Assembly (NCBI GenBank): GCA_027859085.1
Contig: JAQIBJ010000077.1
Coordinates: 1 to 64,000, forward strand
DNA: 64,000 nucleotides
Origin: Mycoplasmatota bacterium
Lineage (GTDB): Bacteria > Bacillota_I > Bacilli_A > Izemoplasmatales > Hujiaoplasmataceae
Direction: 5' to 3'
Below the pieces are notes generated by a model. That model was not told the origin of the DNA and made no database searches. It saw nothing but the letters and a program-made list of their open reading frames with translations. Shown here piece by piece: positions 16,059 through 24,957 of this stretch (positions are counted from its first letter, which is position 1; the number at the start of each line of letters is the position of its first letter). A program made the position numbers and the translations under genes.

Positions 16059-17882
16059 CTACTTCAAACGGAAATCAATCTTAGATTGAATTTCCCATAT
16101 TCTTTTGTATGAACCTTCTCTATTGATCAGTTCTTTATGTGTTCCTGATTCAACAATGCGTCCATCATCAATCACAAGAATTTTATCAGCTTCTGAAGCT
16201 GTTGTAATTCTATGAGTAATAATAAGAACGGTTGAATCTTTCCATTCTTTCTTTAAAGCTCTTCTTATTTGAATATCTGTCACAGTATCTACCGCAGATA
16301 AACTATCATCAAATACTAAAATTGGTTTCGGTTGCACAAGCATTCTCGCGATAGCAACACGTTGTTTTTGACCGCCAGATAATGTTACCCCTCTTTCACC
16401 AACAAGGGTGTTGTAACCCTCTTCGAAGTTAACAATATCATCATGAACTTGAGCAATTTTAGCAACCGTTTTGATACGGTCTTCTGGTATAGTTTTATCG
16501 GCTATTTTTATGTTTTCTTCAACTGAACGTGAAAATAGGAATGGTTCTTGTAATATAAACCCAATGTTTTTTCTTAAATGATGTTTTTCAATATCTTTGA
16601 CTTCAACACCATCAATCAATATTCGACCTTTTTGGTAATCAAGTAATCTTACCAATAAATTAATTAAGGTTGATTTACCAGAACCAGTTTTACCAATAAT
16701 CGCAACTGTTTCTCCTTTATTGATGTTAAAATCAATATCAATGATTTGATCACTTTGTCCATCATCAAATTTAAATGATACATGTTCAAATTTTACTTGA
16801 CCTTTAATTTCTGGTTTCTCATTTTTTTCATCATCGTTGTACTCTCCAGGATTTGAAATAATCTTATCCAAACGAGAAACACTTACGATAGCTTTTGAAA
16901 AATCTCCAACTAGTCTACCTAATTGTCTCATTGGCCAGATAATATTACCTGCATACGCTAAAAATGCAGTATACATACCCAAAGTAATAATACCTTTTGA
17001 TGCATAGATAATACCAAAAATAGCAATCATGAAAAATTGAATAAATGATAATAAGTCAGTAACAGACCAAAAGACAGACATCTTTTTGACCAACTGATAA
17101 TCTGAATCTGTATATGTCCGACTTAAACCATCAAACTTTTTAACTTCATACGCTTCATTTGCAAAAGCTTTAACAACACGTGCGCCAGATACATTTTCCT
17201 GGACATGTGTTGTCATTTTCGCTTCATTATCCTCTATAACATGAAACATCTTTTCTACTTTTCTAAAATAAAAAACAGCAATAATAAATAATACTGGTGC
17301 AATTATCAGTGAAATAAATGTCATGTTTAAATTTAATCTAGACATTTGCCAAATTGATAATCCAACGAGAAAGATTAATCGACCGACTTGTACCACTTGT
17401 TCTGATATAAATCGTTTATACATATCAACATCAGTCGTACATCTTTGAATCAAATCTCCTGTCTCAGAATGAGAATGGAAACCATAATCTGCGTCTTGAA
17501 GACGTCTGTATAACTTGTTTCTTAGTTTATATGCAGTTCTTTCGGCATAAATCCCGTTAATTAATCGTCTTATAAAAATAAATATACTTCTGACAAGCGC
17601 TGTTGCAATAATCAGCCCTGCCGCTAATAATAGTTGTTGCCAAACAGAATCAGCAATCAATAAATTCGCAAGAATTTCAGGTAACTTAGATGGTTTGTCA
17701 CCCTCTAAAATAACATCAATTATATGTTGTCCAAATAATGGAACAATGGTTCGTAAATATGACTCCGTGAATAAAATTATAAAAATCGGAATCAATAAAA
17801 ACCCATATTTACCAGTCCATTTGGCCATTAATCTTAAGTGTTTACCGATCTGACGTTTAGGCTTCTTTTTTGCTTTGACCAT
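16059..17882 (-). CDS. ABC exporter subunit, degenerate Walker B half (YheI/BmrC-type)
   Basis: A 607-residue exporter half with six membrane helices and a C-terminal ATPase. Walker A is GKTGSGKST and the signature LSGGQKQR is canonical, but Walker B ends in ILVFDDSLSAVD, with Asp replacing the catalytic Glu. Together with the altered signature of its partner this defines a heterodimeric exporter with one non-hydrolytic site. ATG follows a perfect AGGAGG. It lies 25 bases downstream of argS and could be cotranscribed with it. Confidence 0.9.
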   Translation of the reverse strand: MVKAKKKPKRQIGKHLRLMAKWTGKYGFLLIPIFIILFTESYLRTIVPLFGQHIIDVILEGDKPSKLPEILANLLIADSVWQQLLLAAGLIIATALVRSIFIFIRRLINGIYAERTAYKLRNKLYRRLQDADYGFHSHSETGDLIQRCTTDVDMYKRFISEQVVQVGRLIFLVGLSIWQMSRLNLNMTFISLIIAPVLFIIAVFYFRKVEKMFHVIEDNEAKMTTHVQENVSGARVVKAFANEAYEVKKFDGLSRTYTDSDYQLVKKMSVFWSVTDLLSFIQFFMIAIFGIIYASKGIITLGMYTAFLAYAGNIIWPMRQLGRLVGDFSKAIVSVSRLDKIISNPGEYNDDEKNEKPEIKGQVKFEHVSFKFDDGQSDQIIDIDFNINKGETVAIIGKTGSGKSTLINLLVRLLDYQKGRILIDGVEVKDIEKHHLRKNIGFILQEPFLFSRSVEENIKIADKTIPEDRIKTVAKIAQVHDDIVNFEEGYNTLVGERGVTLSGGQKQRVAIARMLVQPKPILVFDDSLSAVDTVTDIQIRRALKKEWKDSTVLIITHRITTASEADKILVIDDGRIVESGTHKELINREGSYKRIWEIQSKIDFRLK

Positions 17883-17907
17883 TTGTAATCCTCCTAAACA
17901 AATGTAA

Positions 17908-19611
17908 TTACATTTTTTTTATCACTTGCATTCCTAATAATTTCATACCATCATCTAGAATATCTCTAACAATAGATATTAAGAATAGTTTAGTGTTTCT
18001 TTCTATTAAATCTTCAACCATCACTTTTTCTTGCGCATAATATGTATTGAAATAGCTTGCTAATGTCAATAGATATTTTGCTAAGATAGATGGTGAATAT
18101 TCTTCTTTAGCTTTGATTAATATCTCTGGATATTCATCTATCGTTTTTATTAATTCAAAGCTTGCGTCACTTGTATAAAGTTTATAATCAAGGTTTTCTT
18201 TATCAATAACGTTTTCTTCTATGATCGAAGTAATTCTAACAGAAGTGTATTGCAAATAAGGACCTGTTTGTCCTACAAAATTAACCATATCACTTAAGTT
18301 AAACTCAATGTCGTTTGCACGATAGTTTTTTAAATCATTAAAAACAATAGCACTAACTCCAACTTTTTCAGCAATTTCTTCTTTGTTTTCAAGTGTTGGA
18401 TTCTTTTCGTTAATATAGTTTAATGATAGTTTTTTTGCTTCTTGGAGAACATCCATTAATCTGACAATTTTACCTTTTCTAGTTGCCATTTTCTTTCCAT
18501 CTTGTAAGACAAGACCAAAGTTAATATGATGAATATCTTCATAATAGTCATATCCCATTGTTTTCACAACTTCTCTTAATTGTGTGAAATGAAGTTTTTG
18601 TTCATTACCCACCACATACAATACTTCATCAAAATCATAAGTGTTTTTACGATAAAATAAAGCAGCTAAGTCTCTTGTAATATAGAGCGTTGAACCGTCA
18701 CTTTTTTGAATTAATGCAGGTGGCAGATTATCACTTAAAGATACAATCATAGCCCCTTCATCTTTAACAAGTAAATTCTTTTCTATTAATTCATCCACAA
18801 CGGCTTTCATCTTATCATTATAAAAAGCTTCACCATTGTATGAATTAAATTTAACGTCTAATATCTCATACACTTTCATGTATTCTTCTAATGAAACTTC
18901 TCTAAAATGTTCCCACAATTTAACATACTTAGGGTTTCCTTGTTCTAATTCTTTAAATATTTTTCTTGCTTCATCTTCTATACTCGGATCTTCTTTAGCA
19001 CGTTCATGGAAATCTACATAGAGTTTCATCAATTCTTCAATTGGATTTTCTTCTACTTTATCTTTATCTCCATGATTTAAATACGCATAGATTATTTTTC
19101 CAAACTGTGTTCCAAAATCACCTAAGTGATTAACTCTAACGACTTCGTAATTTAGTTTTTCTAAAATATTTCCGATGGCGTGACCAATGACTGTTGAACG
19201 TAGATGTCCCACTGAAAATGGTTTTGCGATATTTGGTGAAGAATAATCCATCACGATGGTCTTCCCTTCTCCCAAATTGCTTTCACCAAAGTTTTTGGTT
19301 TGCTGGACTTCTTTAATAATACTTTTAGCAAAAATTCCCTTGTTTAAAGTAATGTTTATAAATCCAGAAACAGAATTAATTTTATCAAAATAATTATAAT
19401 ATTCTGAATTTTTTATTTGTTCACTGATTGTTTCAACCACTTGAGGTAAAGGCTTTCTTAGTACCTTAACCGCAGAGAAAACTGGAATAGAAATATCTCC
19501 CATTTTTTGGTTTTTAGGTTTTTCAACCGTAATTTCTATTTCTTGATTGTAAGTATTAAACAGAAAAAGTTCCAACTCTTTCTTTATTGTATTTTTGATT
19601 ATATTAATCAT
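17908..19611 (-). CDS. argS: Arginyl-tRNA synthetase
   Basis: A 567-residue class I synthetase that charges tRNA-Arg. The HIGH-type motif appears in SPNIAKPFSVGHLRS near residue 120, with the N-terminal Arg_tRNA_synt_N domain before it and the DALR anticodon-binding domain (QTGPYLQYTSVRI onward) at the C-terminus. KMATRKGKIVRL is the KMSKS-like loop. The ORF track starts six codons upstream; ATG 19611 follows GGTGG and gives a normal N-terminus. Unlike alaS and trpS in this window, no T-box leader is visible before it. Confidence 0.96.
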   Translation of the reverse strand: MINIIKNTIKKELELFLFNTYNQEIEITVEKPKNQKMGDISIPVFSAVKVLRKPLPQVVETISEQIKNSEYYNYFDKINSVSGFINITLNKGIFAKSIIKEVQQTKNFGESNLGEGKTIVMDYSSPNIAKPFSVGHLRSTVIGHAIGNILEKLNYEVVRVNHLGDFGTQFGKIIYAYLNHGDKDKVEENPIEELMKLYVDFHERAKEDPSIEDEARKIFKELEQGNPKYVKLWEHFREVSLEEYMKVYEILDVKFNSYNGEAFYNDKMKAVVDELIEKNLLVKDEGAMIVSLSDNLPPALIQKSDGSTLYITRDLAALFYRKNTYDFDEVLYVVGNEQKLHFTQLREVVKTMGYDYYEDIHHINFGLVLQDGKKMATRKGKIVRLMDVLQEAKKLSLNYINEKNPTLENKEEIAEKVGVSAIVFNDLKNYRANDIEFNLSDMVNFVGQTGPYLQYTSVRITSIIEENVIDKENLDYKLYTSDASFELIKTIDEYPEILIKAKEEYSPSILAKYLLTLASYFNTYYAQEKVMVEDLIERNTKLFLISIVRDILDDGMKLLGMQVIKKM

Positions 19612-19656
19612 TTTACCACCCCATAACATAATAATTCTATCATAAATAAATTAGAT

Positions 19657-21495
19657 TTAATATTCTTTTTTCATTAACACTTCTAATTCATGATATCTTT
19701 CATTTAATTCCTTTTCTAAATCTTTTAATAGGCTATTTTCTTGTTTGTATCTTAATCTATCTGTATATACTTCTTTTTCAAATAAAATCTGTCTTTGGTC
19801 GTCAATCTTTTTTTCGATATCAAAAATAGCTGTTTCCATTTTTTTCATTTCGTCATCTAAAGAAAATTTCTTTTTTGGTTTTGATCTCGTTTCTTTTTTC
19901 ACTTCTTTTTTTACTTGTTCGCCAATATAGTCACTGTAATTACCATGATATACTTCTAATTTGTCACCAATACTAATTATTTTACTAGCAACCTTATTAA
20001 TGAAATACCGATCATGTGAAATAAACAACATAGGTCCTTCATAAGCTTCGAATACATCTTCTATTACGTTTTTAGTATCAATATCTAAATGGTTGGTAGG
20101 CTCATCTAGTATTAATAAATCTGGTTCTTCAAGCATTAAAAATAATAAATGAAGTTTTACTAACTCTCCGCCACTTAACATAGAGATATATTTATGCACA
20201 TCGTCTTGAGTAAACATTACTTTTGCCAAGTCAGTTCTTACTTCAGTCAATGTCCTTGTTGGATAGATTGAATGTATTGTTTCAAGTAGTGTTTTACTTT
20301 TATTAAATTGTTGAAGATTTTGATCAAAATAACCAATCTTTAATTGTTTATTAAATTTAACTTCTCCACTTAAAGGTTTTATAGTTGACATAATTGTCTT
20401 AATTAGAGTTGTTTTCCCCGATCCATTCGGACCTATAATACCGACTTTTTCAAATCCTCTCATCTTAAAATTAATTGATTTTAGTAGCGGTTCATCATAG
20501 CCTATGGTTAAATCATTTAATTCTAAAATATAGATATTCGTAGGTCTTCTTGTTTTAAAACCGATATTAACTTTTGAAGAAGATTGTGTCGGTTTGTCAT
20601 ATTTATCAATTCTGTCAATCTTCTTTATTCTATCTTGTGCTGATTTTGCTTTTTTTGCTTTATATCTAAATCTATCCACAAAACTTTGAAGATGTTGGAT
20701 TTCTTTTTGTTGCTTTTCGTATAATTTCATCATGCGTTCATAACGATTGACTTTTTCAATTTCGTAATCATCATAATTTCCATGATAAGTTTCTAAAGAT
20801 TGTTGGTCAATTTCAAATATTTTTTTACAAACTTTATTGATAAAATATTTATCATGAGTAATGACAAACACCGCTTTTTGATAAGATCTTAAATAGTCTT
20901 CTAACCATTCAATAATTTCTATATCCATATGATTAGTCGGCTCATCAAGAAGTAATATATCCGGTTCAACCATTAATAGTTTCGCAAATGCAATTCTTGT
21001 TTTTTCTCCACCTGAAAATGTTTTAATTTTTCTATTATATTCATCTTTTTTGAATCCAAAATGGCTTAATAATGTGTCGATTTTAACCAAATAACTATAA
21101 CCACCTAGATGATTAAATTTATCTTCCATTCTTGAATATCTTGCTAAGAGTTCAGGTGTATAATCATGTTTCATTTCATTTTGAATGATTGTTAATTGTT
21201 TTTCAACAGCAATAACATCGTTAAAAACTTTTAGCACTTCTTCATATAATGAGTGGTTCTCATTTTCGATGATGTTTTGTGATAAATAGCCGATTTTTGT
21301 TTGGCCATGGATAAAAACATCTCCTTGATCAGGTGACAATTCATTAAGTATAATCTTAAATAAAGTTGATTTCCCAGTTCCGTTTTTTCCGATGAGTGCG
21401 ATTTTATCTTTTTGATTAATATCTAAACTGACATTTTCAAATAATAAATCAGCACCAAAAGATTTAGAAACTTGATTTAATCTTAAAACGCTCAT
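19657..21495 (-). CDS. ABC-F ATPase acting on the ribosome (YdiF/Uup-like)
   Basis: A 612-residue soluble protein with two ABC ATPase domains and no membrane helices. Walker A GKNGTGKST and GPNGSGKTT, signatures FSGGEKTR and LSGGELVK, and Walker B LLLDEPTNHMD and LILDEPTNHLD are all intact. A linker of about 75 residues rich in basic and helical segments lies between the domains, and a C-terminal coiled coil (about 545-612) is present as in Uup and YdiF. ABC-F proteins bind the ribosomal E site and rescue stalled ribosomes or confer antibiotic resistance. The exact subfamily is uncertain. ATG follows AAAGAGG. Confidence 0.9.
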   Translation of the reverse strand: MSVLRLNQVSKSFGADLLFENVSLDINQKDKIALIGKNGTGKSTLFKIILNELSPDQGDVFIHGQTKIGYLSQNIIENENHSLYEEVLKVFNDVIAVEKQLTIIQNEMKHDYTPELLARYSRMEDKFNHLGGYSYLVKIDTLLSHFGFKKDEYNRKIKTFSGGEKTRIAFAKLLMVEPDILLLDEPTNHMDIEIIEWLEDYLRSYQKAVFVITHDKYFINKVCKKIFEIDQQSLETYHGNYDDYEIEKVNRYERMMKLYEKQQKEIQHLQSFVDRFRYKAKKAKSAQDRIKKIDRIDKYDKPTQSSSKVNIGFKTRRPTNIYILELNDLTIGYDEPLLKSINFKMRGFEKVGIIGPNGSGKTTLIKTIMSTIKPLSGEVKFNKQLKIGYFDQNLQQFNKSKTLLETIHSIYPTRTLTEVRTDLAKVMFTQDDVHKYISMLSGGELVKLHLLFLMLEEPDLLILDEPTNHLDIDTKNVIEDVFEAYEGPMLFISHDRYFINKVASKIISIGDKLEVYHGNYSDYIGEQVKKEVKKETRSKPKKKFSLDDEMKKMETAIFDIEKKIDDQRQILFEKEVYTDRLRYKQENSLLKDLEKELNERYHELEVLMKKEY

Positions 21496-21511
21496 AATAT
21501 AACCTCTTTAA

Positions 21512-21540
21512 TACAAAAAGAAACAGATTTCTCTGTTTCT
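21512..21540 (-). terminator. Terminator after the small membrane protein gene
   Basis: AGAAACAG (21519-21526) pairs with CTGTTTCT (21533-21540), followed on the minus strand by TTTTTG. It separates the E2-like unit from the ABC-F gene. Confidence 0.65.
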
Positions 21541-21770
21541 CAGCTAACTAAAATATTGATGCCGACACCAATAAAATATATACCAATTAGAATAAGAATG
21601 GCACCGAAAATCCTGGTCATAATAACCGCCTTATTTGACGGCGTGCTAGAACTTTTGTATTTCATATCTTGTAACCTTCTGATAGTTTTATCAGCTTTAA
21701 AAAGGAATTTAAAACCTATTAAACCGAAAAATAATCCAAAAATTATTGTGAATATTGCTGGCACAATCAT
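21540..21770 (-). CDS. Small two-helix membrane protein, unknown
   Basis: A 76-residue protein with a hydrophobic helix at about 3-24 (FTIIFGLFFGLIGFKFLF), a short basic linker with RRLQDMKYKSSS, and a second helix at about 52-74. No family was recognised. It starts two bases after the E2-like gene, without a strong ribosome binding site, so it is probably translated by coupling with that gene. Confidence 0.6.
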   Translation of the reverse strand: MIVPAIFTIIFGLFFGLIGFKFLFKADKTIRRLQDMKYKSSSTPSNKAVIMTRIFGAILILIGIYFIGVGINILVS

Positions 21771-21772
21771 AA

Positions 21773-22639
21773 TTAATCTTCATCCTTTACAACGTTTTCG
21801 TTCTTGTGATCAAGCACTTTAGGATTAGAGATAATATGATTAAGTTCTTTTAATGATAAACTATTATACAATCCATCACAGATTCGTTCATCAATAACAA
21901 TACCTAATTCCATAATTTTTTTTACAGAAAATTCATTTTTGTTTGGGTTCGTCACAACGGGTTGGTATGTTTCTTTTCCCATAGAAACAAATGTACCAGT
22001 TGTCCCAAAATTATAAATATGATGATACACCGGACTCATTTTAATTGATCTTGAATTAACTAAAAATACAGATGTATGAAATGGTGATGCATCAAGGAGT
22101 GTTCTCGGTAACATACCGTGTTTATCTAACCACATAAAAAATCTTACAGAACCTTTAATAAGAAAATTAGGTCCTTTTGTAAATAAATTTGCTAGTTTAT
22201 CTGCAATATTTTTCTTTTGAACACCCTTATTTAGTTTCAAGATTTCATGTATCTTACCTTGAACATCATAAATAGATTCAGTGCCATCAAAAGTTAATTT
22301 TATTGTGGTTTCCTCTGCGCTATCAACCAATCTTTTTTTAATAGCAAGTGATATTTGGATATTATTTCTTTTGTAAATACGTCCATTTACAATAAAGCGA
22401 TTTAATTTAGGCCTTAGTGAAATAACTCTAACAAAAGCAGATATTACAACATCCATATAATCAACTTTAACGCCTTCTTCTCGTCTTTTATTTAGAATGT
22501 ATGCATCAAGTTTTGAACAGTCTAATGACTCTGTTTTCATAACCATTGCATCATTCCTATGAAACATAATATGTGGAACGAGTTTCATAAATGGATCAAT
22601 ATTTTTCACTTTTTTCCCATCGCTTCTATATCCGAACAT
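21773..22639 (-). CDS. E2/CAT-fold acyltransferase-like protein with altered active-site motif
   Basis: A 288-residue protein resembling the catalytic domain of 2-oxo acid dehydrogenase E2 (chloramphenicol acetyltransferase fold), without lipoyl or E1/E3-binding domains. It starts MFGYRSDGKKVKNIDPF, and FGTTGTFVSMG and VIDERICDG resemble the E2 core. The E2 signature is DHRxxDG; here it reads DERICDG, so the catalytic His is replaced by Glu at residue 251. Standard acyl transfer is therefore doubtful. No dehydrogenase genes are nearby. The ORF track begins 15 codons early; ATG 22639 follows GAGGGAA. Confidence 0.75.
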   Translation of the reverse strand: MFGYRSDGKKVKNIDPFMKLVPHIMFHRNDAMVMKTESLDCSKLDAYILNKRREEGVKVDYMDVVISAFVRVISLRPKLNRFIVNGRIYKRNNIQISLAIKKRLVDSAEETTIKLTFDGTESIYDVQGKIHEILKLNKGVQKKNIADKLANLFTKGPNFLIKGSVRFFMWLDKHGMLPRTLLDASPFHTSVFLVNSRSIKMSPVYHHIYNFGTTGTFVSMGKETYQPVVTNPNKNEFSVKKIMELGIVIDERICDGLYNSLSLKELNHIISNPKVLDHKNENVVKDED

Positions 22640-22776
22640 AATTCCCTCACTTTTCGTACTTATTAATTTTATCACAAATCGCATTCTTTGGCAATATAAA
22701 ACAAATCAACAATGTATCTATATTTATTTTTTTATTTATGATATAATTTTAAAAGTACAGATATAAGGAGATATAT

Positions 22777-23508
22777 ATGGATAAAACGAGAATTAAAAAA
22801 ACGATTATACCGTTAACAATTGTCATGTTATTTTTGTTAGTTACTTATTTTGGAAATCAATTGTATGCTGAAACATTTGGAAACCCCGGTGTTGATTATA
22901 GCTATATTTTTAAAGATTTTAATGAGAGTGTTCCTTTCGTAAGTTGGCATATATATCCTTATATAATTGCATACCCATTTTGGTTTTTTTCTTTTCTATA
23001 TATTGGTTATCGTTCTGAAAAAAATATGTATATTATTTCAACTGTTGCAGTCGTCGCTTTTATAATTTGTGGTATTTGGTACTTTTTTTGGCAATCTGAT
23101 GTTGAAGCATGGAGAACCACTTCTGGATTGTTCATAGACGGCAATTATCTAACGCCTAGAACTGATTTGAATTTTACAGAAAGCATTGTCATGTGGATTT
23201 ATCAATCAGCTGGCCCAAGAAACGCTTTACCTTCAATGCATACAATTTCAAGTTGGGTAGCAATTCTTGGTGTTCGCTTAGATAAAAATATGCCTAAATT
23301 ACCAAAATCAATTATTTATGTCATAGCGATTATAATTATTATTGCAACACAAACTTTAAAACAACATTATATTATTGACTTAATTGTTGGTGTTTTCTTA
23401 ACTGAAGCTATCTTTTGGGTTGTTATTAAACTAAAATGGTATAAATATATTGGAAAAATTTTAAAAAAAATAAATGTAAAATTTAATCTCAAACAAAAAG
23501 AAGACTAA
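22777..23508 (+). CDS. PAP2-superfamily membrane phosphatase
   Basis: A 243-residue membrane protein with about six helices. The C-terminal half has the PAP2 motifs: NALPSMHT (motif C2 His) and QHYIIDLIVGV (motif C3 His-Asp). The layout is of the PAP2_3/inositol phosphotransferase-like type, which removes phosphate from lipid phosphates or swaps lipid head groups. ATG follows AAGGAG. The C-terminus is strongly basic. The stop codon forms the loop of a 16-bp terminator. It is divergent from the E2-like gene. Confidence 0.82.
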   Translation: MDKTRIKKTIIPLTIVMLFLLVTYFGNQLYAETFGNPGVDYSYIFKDFNESVPFVSWHIYPYIIAYPFWFFSFLYIGYRSEKNMYIISTVAVVAFIICGIWYFFWQSDVEAWRTTSGLFIDGNYLTPRTDLNFTESIVMWIYQSAGPRNALPSMHTISSWVAILGVRLDKNMPKLPKSIIYVIAIIIIIATQTLKQHYIIDLIVGVFLTEAIFWVVIKLKWYKYIGKILKKINVKFNLKQKED

Positions 23509-23524
23509 GTCTTCTTTTTGTTTG
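23490..23524. terminator. Bidirectional 16-bp perfect hairpin terminator
   Basis: CAAACAAAAAGAAGAC (23490-23505) and its exact complement (23509-23524) flank a TAA loop that is the PAP2 stop codon. Poly-T lies on both strands, so it serves the PAP2 and pyk genes, which converge here. Confidence 0.85.
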
Positions 23525-23526
23525 CC

Positions 23527-24948
23527 CTATTCTTCAATATCAATAATTCTCATGGTATTTGTAAACCCATGTTTTTGTCCCCAACCTGATGTAATAACAA
23601 GTGTATCTCCAACTTTAAATCCAAAATCTTTAGCGACTTCAATTGCAACTTTATCATGGAATTTCAAATCAGTTACATTTTCCCCTAGTGATGCAAACAC
23701 ACCACAATAATATGATAATCTTTGACAAGTTTCAATATTATCAGTGATAGCAATAATAGGAACTGCAGGTCTAAATTTTGACATTCTTTTTGCTGTGCCT
23801 CCCGTTTCAGTAAATGCAATAATCACTTCTGCATGTGGTAAAGCTAAGACAGTTTGACTCACAGCAATTCCAATAGCATCATTGGTGGTTTGATGTGAAG
23901 TCTTAATTGATTTTGATAATTTTACTTCATAATCTATGGTTTCTTCAATCGCTTTTGCAATTGTATCCATTGTTAATACTGATTCAACAGGATACTCTCC
24001 AATTGCACTTTCACCAGATAACATGATAGCATCTGAACCATCTAAAATAGCATTGGCCACATCATTAGCTTCTGCTCTAGTAGGTCTTGGTGAGTGCATC
24101 ATCGATTCTAACATATGCGTTGCAGTTATCACAGGTTTTCCAACTTCGTTTGCTTTCGCTATAATTTTCTTTTGATAAATTGGAACCAATTGAGTAGATA
24201 CTTCAACACCTAAATCTCCTCTAGCCACCATGACGCCATCAGTGACTTCTAGAATTCCATCAAGATTATCGACGCCCTCTTGATTTTCGATTTTAGCAAT
24301 GATTTCTATGTCTTCTCCGCCAACTTCTTTAAGAATTTCTTTCACAGCCAATATATCACTTTTCCTTCTTACAAATGAAAGAGCAATCATATCTACCTTT
24401 TGCTCAACAGCAAAACGTAAATCTGCATCATCCTTTTCAGAAATAAACGGCATTGTCAATTTAGCATTTGGTACATTCACACCTTTTTTACTCTTAATAA
24501 CCCCAGAATTCCAAACAATACATTCTAAAGAGTCTTTTTCAACTTTTTGAATGTCTAATCTCATTTTTCCATCATCAATTAATAAGAAATCTCCGACATT
24601 AACATCTTCAAACAATTCATCTGCTGTTATATAAAATGATTCCTTTGTTCCTAAAACGGGCTTTCTGACAACCTTTACCACATCTCCTTTGGTAAATTCT
24701 TGTCCACCATTTTTAAAGTCTCCAGTCCTAATTTCCGGACCTTTTGTGTCGGCCATAATCCCAATAAACCTATTGAGTTTCTTAGAAACTGATCTAATCA
24801 TTTTGATTCTATTTTTATGTTCTTCATGATTTCCATGCGAGAAGTTGAGACGTCCAACATTCATACCCGCGTCAATCATTTTTTCTATCATTTCTGGTGT
24901 GTCTATTGCCGGACCAATGGTACAAATAATTTTTGTTTTTCTTTTCAT
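23527..24948 (-). CDS. pyk: Pyruvate kinase
   Basis: A 473-residue glycolytic enzyme converting phosphoenolpyruvate and ADP to pyruvate and ATP. RKTKIICTIGPA at the N-terminus, the MVARGDLGVE signature and ATHMLESM are intact. It ends at the core C-domain and lacks the extra PEP-utilising domain seen in Bacillus pyruvate kinases. ATG follows AGGAGG. It is 10 bases after the stop of the GH65-like gene, so both are cotranscribed. Confidence 0.97.
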   Translation of the reverse strand: MKRKTKIICTIGPAIDTPEMIEKMIDAGMNVGRLNFSHGNHEEHKNRIKMIRSVSKKLNRFIGIMADTKGPEIRTGDFKNGGQEFTKGDVVKVVRKPVLGTKESFYITADELFEDVNVGDFLLIDDGKMRLDIQKVEKDSLECIVWNSGVIKSKKGVNVPNAKLTMPFISEKDDADLRFAVEQKVDMIALSFVRRKSDILAVKEILKEVGGEDIEIIAKIENQEGVDNLDGILEVTDGVMVARGDLGVEVSTQLVPIYQKKIIAKANEVGKPVITATHMLESMMHSPRPTRAEANDVANAILDGSDAIMLSGESAIGEYPVESVLTMDTIAKAIEETIDYEVKLSKSIKTSHQTTNDAIGIAVSQTVLALPHAEVIIAFTETGGTAKRMSKFRPAVPIIAITDNIETCQRLSYYCGVFASLGENVTDLKFHDKVAIEVAKDFGFKVGDTLVITSGWGQKHGFTNTMRIIDIEE

Positions 24949-24957
24949 AATTTCCTC

